Below are positions 58,523-64,000 of a DNA stretch of 64,000 bases, piece by piece; position 1 is the stretch's first letter; every line of letters begins with the position of its first letter. The DNA comes from Klebsiella quasipneumoniae subsp. quasipneumoniae. GTDB taxonomy: Bacteria > Pseudomonadota > Gammaproteobacteria > Enterobacterales > Enterobacteriaceae. The translations under genes were made by a program, and so were the position numbers. The stretch is taken from the NCBI RefSeq assembly GCF_020525925.1, contig NZ_CP084876.1, positions 1,054,001 through 1,118,000 on the forward strand, read 5' to 3'. Below the pieces are notes generated by a model. That model ran no database searches, was not told where the DNA came from, and saw only the letters and a program-made list of their open reading frames with translations.

Positions 58523-59857
58523 ATGACCGATCAATTACCGCCCCGCGCGAGCGATAACGACGCGCTGGAAAAAGAAACCATGCGACGGGTTATCTGGCGC
58601 ATCCTGCCTTTCCTGGTGGTGAGCTACCTGGTATCGATTATTGACCGCGGCAACATAGGCATGGCGGCTCTGCAGATGAATCAGGATCTGGGCCTGAGTA
58701 AGGCGGCTTTCGGCTTCGCCAGCAGCTTGTATTTTGTGGCCTACTTTATCTTTGAAGTACCCAGCAACCTGGCGATGCAGAAGGTGGGGGCACGATTGTG
58801 GATCCCGCGCATTATGATCAGCTGGGGAGTGGTATCGATGTGTATGGCGCTGGTGCAAAATACCACCTCCCTTTACATCGTACGCTTTTTGCTGGGAGCT
58901 GCCGAAGCGGGCTTTTTCCCGGGCGTGGTGCTCTATCTTACCTGGTGGATCCCGTCGCGCTACCGGGCGCGGATCATCGCCTCGTTTATGGTGGCCATTC
59001 CGCTGGCTAACTTTATCGGTTCCCCGCTTTCCGGGTTGATACTGATGATGGATGGGTGGTTAGGCCTGCGCGGCTGGCATCTGTTATTCATTATTGAAGG
59101 GCTGCCGGCGGTCCTGCTGGGGATAGCCGCGTTTTTCATCTTGCGGGACCGTCCACACCAGGCTGGCTGGTTAAACGATCGTCAGAAAGCATGGCTGGAA
59201 AACACGCTTCAGGCGGAGCGCCAACAGCAGAAACAGATCGGCCACACCTCCACCTGGCAACTGTTGAAGCATCGTCAAATCTGGCTCATGGCGCTGATTT
59301 ACGCCGGCGCCTCTTCTGCCGGCACGACCCTTAGCGTCTGGTCTCCCCAGCTGCTGAAGTCGTTCCATCTGGATAACCTGACCACCGGGCTGCTTAATGC
59401 CATCCCCTATGGTCTGGCCTCGGTGCTGATGATTGTCTGGGGGCGCAGTTCGGATCGAAGTAATGAACGCCGCTGGCACACGGCGCTCACCCTCTTTATG
59501 ATCGCGGGCGGCGTGTTTGCGGCGTTTATCAATCTGTCGCTGCCGGCCACCATTGCGATCCTCAGCACCATTCTGATTGGCGCTTATGCGATGAAGGGGC
59601 CCTTCTGGGCGCTGGCGTCGGGCTGGATGAGCAGCACCTCAGCCGCCGCCGGGCTGGCGGCCATCGGGGCGATCGCCAACCTGATTGGCGGCGCGGTGAT
59701 GGTGAATGCCTACGGCATGATTAGCGAACGGACAGGAAGCCATACGCTGGCGATGCTCCCGCTGGCAGGCTTGTGTCTGGCAGGCGGCATTGCGGTGCTG
59801 GCCATGGGGCGCCGTTACTCGCAGACGGCCAGGCAGGAAAAACAGATGACCCATTAA
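58523..59857 (+). CDS. MFS transporter, anion:cation symporter (ACS) family
   Basis: A 444-residue 12-helix carrier with DRGNIGMAALQMNQDLGLSK and YFIFEVPSNLAMQKVGAR, signatures of the ACS family (tartrate, phthalate, hexuronate, 4-hydroxyphenylacetate carriers). The ATG at 58523 follows gaggaaacc. A second, unrelated carrier in the same unit suggests two related substrates or an import/export pair. Confidence 0.87.
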   Translation: MTDQLPPRASDNDALEKETMRRVIWRILPFLVVSYLVSIIDRGNIGMAALQMNQDLGLSKAAFGFASSLYFVAYFIFEVPSNLAMQKVGARLWIPRIMISWGVVSMCMALVQNTTSLYIVRFLLGAAEAGFFPGVVLYLTWWIPSRYRARIIASFMVAIPLANFIGSPLSGLILMMDGWLGLRGWHLLFIIEGLPAVLLGIAAFFILRDRPHQAGWLNDRQKAWLENTLQAERQQQKQIGHTSTWQLLKHRQIWLMALIYAGASSAGTTLSVWSPQLLKSFHLDNLTTGLLNAIPYGLASVLMIVWGRSSDRSNERRWHTALTLFMIAGGVFAAFINLSLPATIAILSTILIGAYAMKGPFWALASGWMSSTSAAAGLAAIGAIANLIGGAVMVNAYGMISERTGSHTLAMLPLAGLCLAGGIAVLAMGRRYSQTARQEKQMTH

Positions 59858-59863
59858 TAAGCA

Positions 59864-59885
59864 AAGGCGGGATTTTTCCCGCCTT
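59864..59885. terminator. Bidirectional terminator between MFS gene and IclR gene
   Basis: Perfect 9-bp stem AAGGCGGGA / TCCCGCCTT with a T4 loop between the convergent genes. Confidence 0.8.
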
Positions 59886-59896
59886 CTCAGCAAAGC

Positions 59897-60616
59897 TTAC
59901 TCTTTCACACCGTAAAACGTTTCGCAGAATGTCTTACTGGCGCCTAGCTTGAGCGACAGGCGGTTGGCCGTCTCCTGCATGAGCTGGCTGATGCCGCTCG
60001 CTTTACGATCTTCCGTCAGACGCGATGCCGGCCCGGTCAGGGCCAGCGCCGCGATCAGTTTATCGTGGACGCCAAACACTGGCATGGCGAAGGCCGCGGT
60101 GTGCGGGTCGCGCGCGCCGGAGGTATAGAACGGCAGCGTCGGTTCGTCTTCCGGCAACGATTCACCCAATCCCCAGCGGCGTAAAACCTTACTGATAGCG
60201 GAACCATCCAGCGGGAACTGGCTGCCAGGCAGGTTGCTGTGGCGCAATCCCTGGGAGGCTTCGGCGCGGAACAGACACAGGCGTTGTCCGCCCTCAATCA
60301 CATACCAGCTTGCGCTTTCGCTGGAGGCCTGTGACAGCGCCTGCAATTCCGGCTGTACCACTCTGGCAAGTTCAAATGATTGCTCATAGAGCTTGCCAAG
60401 ATAGAGCAGACGGTGGCCGAGCGTATAGGTGCCATCGTCGTGCCGGATGATGTAGTTCATTCGCTCAAGCGAATTCATCAGGCGATAAACGGTTGTTTTG
60501 TGATATCCCGAAAGCTGGGCCAGCTCCGTTAACGTCAGACTGTCATTACCGGGACGGAAGCAATCAAGTAAAGCCAGCGCCTTTTCAACGGCAATTACGC
60601 CTTCATTCCCCATCAT
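59897..60616 (-). CDS. IclR-family transcriptional regulator
   Basis: About 240 residues. N-terminal winged HTH (LTELAQLSGYHKTTVYRLMNS) and C-terminal effector domain (GLRHSNLPGSQFPLDGSAISK...). Two adjacent ATGs (60616, 60613) follow AAGGAG; either may start. It is convergent with the MFS gene and divergent from the aldolase, and is the only regulator in the island. Confidence 0.9.
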   Translation of the reverse strand: MMGNEGVIAVEKALALLDCFRPGNDSLTLTELAQLSGYHKTTVYRLMNSLERMNYIIRHDDGTYTLGHRLLYLGKLYEQSFELARVVQPELQALSQASSESASWYVIEGGQRLCLFRAEASQGLRHSNLPGSQFPLDGSAISKVLRRWGLGESLPEDEPTLPFYTSGARDPHTAAFAMPVFGVHDKLIAALALTGPASRLTEDRKASGISQLMQETANRLSLKLGASKTFCETFYGVKE

Positions 60617-60633
60617 GTTCTCCTTTTTGCCGA

Positions 60634-60656
60634 ACAAAATTGTACCTGAATTTTGT
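60634..60656 (-). promoter_or_regulatory. Inverted repeat at the IclR promoter
   Basis: Perfect 8-bp arms ACAAAATT / AATTTTGT with a 7-bp spacer, starting about 18 bp from the IclR start. Its TTGTACCTG centre resembles TTGTACAGG of the copy-1 element. Likely an autoregulatory operator. Confidence 0.5.
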
Positions 60657-60720
60657 GAGTAACTTCGTGTTTACATCACAAACAACTTCGCAACACTGGC
60701 GAAAAGCGAAGCAATGCACG

Positions 60721-60767
60721 TATAGTTGTTTTATATAGTACACATGAGTTGTATCTAGTAAAACAAA
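60721..60767 (+). promoter_or_regulatory. Island promoter/operator element, copy 2
   Basis: Gapless partner of 56093-56139 (33 of 47 identical), ending 12 bp before the aldolase ATG. TTGTTTTA ... TAAAACAA forms 8-bp inverted arms. A weak TTGTTT/17/TTGTAT pair aligns with the equivalent pair in copy 1. Confidence 0.55.
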
Positions 60768-60779
60768 TGGAGAGTCACC

Positions 60780-61475
60780 ATGCCTGCTTCGCAACAGAAA
60801 CTCATCAATTTTGCTATTGCGCGTGTTACCGCGGAAGAAGTCCGTCAGGCCGCCGAATTTCAGGCCGCCATTCTGGCTGACGTGGCCGGACGCCGTGGCA
60901 CATTACATGGCCGCATCAAGCCGCTGGCGCCGCATATGGCGGTCGCCGGGCCGGCGATTACCGTCGAGGTTCGCCCGGGGGATAACCTGGCTATTCACGC
61001 CGCGATGGCCGTCGCTAAACCTGGCGATGTATTAGTGATCGACGGGAAAGGCGATCTCTCCTGCGCGCTGCTGGGGGAGATCATGGCCACGCAGGCGCAG
61101 GCCAGCGGTATCGCCGGGATCGTTATCGATGGCGCCGTTCGCGATGCGGAGACCTTAAGCAAACAACGCTTCCCGGTGTTCGCTGCCGGCCTGAACCCGT
61201 GCGGCCCGACCAAGTTCATTCCTGGCCGGGTCAATCATGCCATTTCGGTCGGCGGCGCCGCGGTGCAGGCGGGGGACTTAGTGGTCGGGGATATTGACGG
61301 CGTGGTCGTTATCCCACGCGAGGAAGTCCGCACCATCATCGAACTGGCGAAAGGCAAACTGGAGATGGAAGCAAAACGTCTGGTTGCTATCCGCGATGGC
61401 GATCTACGTCCGCACTGGCTGGAGGGCGCCCTGCGTCAGGCGGGGATGCTGAGCGAAGGGGAGACGCTGCCATGA
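60780..61475 (+). CDS. RraA-like / HMG-CHA aldolase family protein
   Basis: A 231-residue class II pyruvate-aldolase-like protein. GEIMATQAQASGIAGIVIDGAVRD (with Arg121-Asp122, given here as the end of the block) and GDIDGVVVIPREEV are family signatures. Aldolase relatives cleave 4-hydroxy-4-methyl/carboxy-2-oxoglutarate acids to pyruvate plus a keto acid; RraA itself lacks this activity, but an operon setting favours the enzyme. Ribosome site ggagag. Overlaps the next gene by 4 bp. Confidence 0.8.
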   Translation: MPASQQKLINFAIARVTAEEVRQAAEFQAAILADVAGRRGTLHGRIKPLAPHMAVAGPAITVEVRPGDNLAIHAAMAVAKPGDVLVIDGKGDLSCALLGEIMATQAQASGIAGIVIDGAVRDAETLSKQRFPVFAAGLNPCGPTKFIPGRVNHAISVGGAAVQAGDLVVGDIDGVVVIPREEVRTIIELAKGKLEMEAKRLVAIRDGDLRPHWLEGALRQAGMLSEGETLP

Positions 61476-62419
61476 GTGCTAAAAACGTGGTACTGATTAC
61501 CGGCAGCGATTTGGCTGACGCGGCACTGGGGATGCTGGAAGATTACGAACTTGTCTTTGCCGGCCGCCAGCCTACAGAGGCCCAGCTGATCGCTCTGTGC
61601 CAGCAGCACAATCCCGTCGCGATCCTGGTGCGCTATGGCCACATTACTGCCGCCGTTATGGATGCCGCCCCGGCATTGAAGGTGATTGCCAAACATGGCA
61701 GCGGCATTGATGTTATTGACGCCGAGGCGGCTGCCGCGCGCGGCATTCTGGTTCGCGCAGCGATCGGGGCGAATGCCGCCGCGGTGTCCGAACATACCTG
61801 GGCATTAATTTTGGCCTGTGCTAAGTCGGTCATTCCGCTCGACCGCCGCCTGCGTGAAGGGCACTGGGATAAATCCACGCATAAATCGCTTGAGCTTGAG
61901 GGCAGAACGCTGGGACTCATCGGCCTGGGCGCCATTGGCAGCCGGGTGGCGAAGATTGCCTGTGCCTTTGGTATGAAGGTCCTGGCTTACGATCCCTATG
62001 CGAAAGCGGTCCCGCCGGGATGTGAACGTGTTGCTGAACTTAACGATCTGCTCAGGCAGGCCGATGTGCTGTCCCTTCATTGCCCCTTGACGCAACAAAA
62101 CAGGGGAATGATCAATGCCGCCACGCTGGCGCAGTGTAAGCCGGGCGCCATCCTGGTCAATACCGCGCGCGGCGGGTTGATTGACGATGCGGCGCTGGCC
62201 GCGGCATTAAAAGCGGGGACCTTGCGCTGGGCGGCGCTCGACAGCTTTAACAGTGAACCATTAACCACGCCCCACATCTGGCAGGCGATCGATAATGTGA
62301 TTCTGTCTCCGCATGTGGGCGGCGTAAGCGATGCCTCTTACGTGAAAATGGGGACCGCTGCCGCGGCCAATATTCTGCAGGCGCTGCAGGAGTCGGCTCA
62401 GACAGAAACAACGTATTAA
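61472..62419 (+). CDS. D-2-hydroxyacid dehydrogenase (NAD-dependent)
   Basis: A 315-residue PGDH/FDH-family enzyme. Rossmann motif GLGAIG (about residues 151-156). Catalytic Arg in VNTARGGLID, Glu in FNSEPLTTPH (near 261) and His in LSPHVGG (near 281). It would interconvert a 2-keto acid and a D-2-hydroxy acid, plausibly a product or precursor of the aldolase step. Substrate unknown. Confidence 0.87.
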   Translation: MSAKNVVLITGSDLADAALGMLEDYELVFAGRQPTEAQLIALCQQHNPVAILVRYGHITAAVMDAAPALKVIAKHGSGIDVIDAEAAAARGILVRAAIGANAAAVSEHTWALILACAKSVIPLDRRLREGHWDKSTHKSLELEGRTLGLIGLGAIGSRVAKIACAFGMKVLAYDPYAKAVPPGCERVAELNDLLRQADVLSLHCPLTQQNRGMINAATLAQCKPGAILVNTARGGLIDDAALAAALKAGTLRWAALDSFNSEPLTTPHIWQAIDNVILSPHVGGVSDASYVKMGTAAAANILQALQESAQTETTY

Positions 62420-62463
62420 GTGTTAATCGAACCTGCGCTTCCGGTTAATTATTTTGCCCTGAT

Positions 62464-63065
62464 GAGCTTACGGGCGGCATCCGCAGGCCGGGTAAGGCGC
62501 AGCCGCCACCCGGCAAACTAACCGTGCAACAGGGTCGCCTGGGAGGTGAGCAATGCTTGCCCGGCGGCGCTGCGCTTGCGCGGGCCTACCGTATCTGAGC
62601 TTACGGGCTACATCCGTAGGCCGGGTAAGCGTAGCGCCAGCCGGCAAAATGGCGGCGTAACAGGGCTGCGTGGGAGGTAATGAACGCGTACCCGGCGGCG
62701 CTGCGCTTGCGCGGGCCTACCGTATCTGAGCTTACGGGCTACATCCGTAGGCCGGGTAAGCGTAGCGCCACCCGGCAAACTAACTGTGCAACAGTATTGC
62801 GTGGGAGGTAATGAACGCGTGCCCGGCGGCGCTGCGCTTGCGCGGGCCTACCGTATCTGAGCTTACGGGCTACATCCGTAGGCCGGGTAAGCGTAGCGCC
62901 ACCCGGCAAACTAACGGCGCAACAGGGTTACCTGGGAGGTAATCAATGCTTGCCCGGCGGCGCTGCGCTTGCGCGGGCCTACCGTATCTGAGCTTACGGG
63001 CTACATCCGTAGGCCGGGTAAGCGTAGCGCCACCCGGCAAACTGGCGGCGCAACAGGGATGCGTG
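62464..63065. repeat. Tandem BIME array, 131-bp period
   Basis: The sequence cccggcggcgctgcgcttgc recurs at 62560, 62691, 62822 and 62953, exactly 131 bp apart each time, preceded by a partial unit from 62464. Each unit holds two inverted REP palindromes (…cggcggcgctgcgc… and …gtaggccgggtaagcg…) and a spacer ending in tgggaggta. Later units are almost identical, suggesting recent expansion. Confidence 0.9.
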
Positions 63066-63169
63066 TATTGCAGATACGGTTATTGGATTGCCATTTTCTC
63101 ACTCCGGCAAAAAGCGTCTGTCGCGTGTGATTTCAGCGTACATTGCGCTCCCGGTTAATTTTCTGCGTT

Positions 63170-63440
63170 ATGTCTCTTACGGCGCAGGGAGCGCACAGGG
63201 GGCGGCCAGTCGCCGCCCCCTGTACCCCCGGGCTCCGGCCAGCAAAATCGCCGCTATGCGGTACCTTCGACTTATCCCTGCAGGCTTCGGGTCGGGCCGA
63301 GGCAGCGTCCGTGCAAAACACGGCCCTCAGCCCGCATCCATGCGGGCTGCCCCGGCCTTCCGGGAACGTCTCAGCGATTTTGAGGCCGTCAGCACCGGCA
63401 GTTTCAGCAACCATGGCGAATATAATAACGACAGGTCGCA
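63170..63440. other. GC-rich hairpin-rich element of unknown nature
   Basis: Contains perfect stems: cagggggcggc/gccgccccctg (63196-63222), ccgtg/cacgg (63309-63323) and agcccgca/tgcgggct (63329-63348). Open frames cross it on both strands (for example plus 63170-63706, starting MSLTAQGAHRGRP) but show no clear ribosome site and run into REP sequence and norW, so I do not call them genes. The element could be a structured RNA or a repeat/phage-satellite remnant. Confidence 0.4.
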
Positions 63441-63445
63441 CGATC

Positions 63446-63598
63446 CGTAGGCCGGGTAAGGCGCAGCCGCCACCCGGCACAAAATCGGCTCTGTGCCTGC
63501 TGTCATCGCCCGGTGGCGCTGCGCTTACCGGGCCTACGAGGTATGAGCCTGGGAGAGGACCCTGTAGGCCGGGTAAGGCGCAGCCGCCACCCGGCAAA
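63446..63598. repeat. REP/BIME cluster before norW
   Basis: Three units: gtaggccgggtaaggcgcag...cacccggc at 63447-63479, the inverse cgcccggtggcgctgcgctt...gcctac at about 63508-63537, and a second direct copy at 63563-63596. Confidence 0.85.
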
Positions 63599-63627
63599 CT
63601 CACGGCAAAACAGGGCTGCCTGGAAGG

Positions 63628-64000
63628 TCATTCACTCACCAGCTGTTTGAGCAGCGCGAAGGCGTCTTTCATCTTGTCTTCGCTGACCACAAAGGCGCGC
63701 AGTTGATTCGCCTCATCCAGCCCTTTCGCCACCAGCCCCTCTTTGGCGGCCACGATGTTCCACGTCAGATCCTCGCGGCGGATGTCGCCGGCCAGATGCA
63801 GCGGCAGATCCGGGGTCTTCACCTTCACCAGCATTGGCGGCAGCTTGAGTTCGCCTGCCTGCGCCAGCAGGTTTTTACTCAGGCACATGGCGCTGAGCAA
63901 AATCGGCTGCAGGAACGGCAGTACCGTACCGTTGATTTCCGCACAGTCGCCGAGGGCGTAAATCGCCGGGTCGCTGGTTTGCAGCTGGCTATTGACCACC
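63628..64000 (-). CDS. norW: NADH:flavorubredoxin reductase, C-terminal part (partial)
   Basis: The last 124 codons; the gene continues beyond the window edge. [20 protein letters not shown] is the FAD-binding C-terminal motif of the rubredoxin reductase family, and [14 protein letters not shown] and [15 protein letters not shown] match NorW. NorW reduces flavorubredoxin NorV for anaerobic nitric oxide detoxification. In E. coli norVW lies next to hypF; here the nickel permease, island and repeats separate them. Confidence 0.92.
   Translation of the reverse strand, partial: VVNSQLQTSDPAIYALGDCAEINGTVLPFLQPILLSAMCLSKNLLAQAGELKLPPMLVKVKTPDLPLHLAGDIRREDLTWNIVAAKEGLVAKGLDEANQLRAFVVSEDKMKDAFALLKQLVSE

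Noticed and set aside
62464..63065. CRISPR array
   Set aside because: The repeats are 131-bp units with no short repeat/unique spacer alternation; the spacers are also repeated. This is a BIME array.
63133..63706. Overlapping open frames on both strands (156 and 187 codons)
   Set aside because: They run through REP palindromes and into norW, with no ribosome site. Retained only as an unidentified element.

Overview
The window is chromosomal DNA from an enterobacterium of the genus Klebsiella, most likely the K. pneumoniae complex. It combines the E. coli-like backbone order (cysIH, iap, cysDNC, ftsB-ispDF-truD-surE-pcm-nlpD-rpoS, mutS, ygbA, fhlA-hyp-hyc, asc, hydN-hypF, norW) with Klebsiella-typical insertions: an extra cysG, a kpd/bsd-type arylate decarboxylase, hmu heme uptake, sitABCD, a NiCoT nickel permease and many REP/BIME repeats. 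The assignment rests on protein recognition and gene order; no database search was run.

Region by region. 1-7131: assimilatory sulfate reduction (end of cysI, cysH, then cysG-cysD-cysN-cysC and ygbE), with iap in between and no CRISPR-Cas at the cysH/iap junction. 7272-13613: the conserved ftsB-ispD-ispF-truD-surE-pcm-nlpD-rpoS block, mostly with overlapping genes. 13666-19094: an NTF2-like protein and MFS exporter divergent from a LysR regulator, then a MarR regulator divergent from a three-subunit UbiX/UbiD-type hydroxyarylate decarboxylase. 19095-19797: terminators and a hok-type toxin. 19798-22359: mutS. 22513-28570: hmuRSTUV heme uptake with a strong Fur box, divergent from a SelT/W/H-like CxxC protein. 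29148-29489: ygbA behind an NsrR-type box. 29550-32978: sitABCD Mn/Fe uptake behind MntR-like and Fur-like boxes.

33290-47224 is the formate hydrogenlyase locus: fhlA, hypABCDE leftward and hycABCDEFGHI rightward, with sigma-54 promoters in the hypA-hycA gap and a long inverted repeat that probably binds FhlA. A SymE toxin with a LexA-like box and the ascFB/ascG beta-glucoside system follow. hydN-hypF comes next, with its own sigma-54 promoter and inverted repeat, and then a translationally overlapped nickel permease. HypA-F, HycI and the nickel permease together mature the NiFe centre of HycE.

56151-62419 is an accessory catabolic island between the nickel permease and norW: an amidohydrolase, two MFS carriers, a convergent IclR regulator, an RraA-like aldolase and a D-2-hydroxyacid dehydrogenase. 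The two rightward units begin with a 47-bp gapless-alignable sequence directly before their ribosome sites, suggesting a common regulator and one pathway; I do not recognise its substrate. 62464-63598 is a repeat-rich junction: a 131-bp-period BIME tandem array, a hairpin-rich GC-rich element, more BIMEs, and finally the 3' end of norW.
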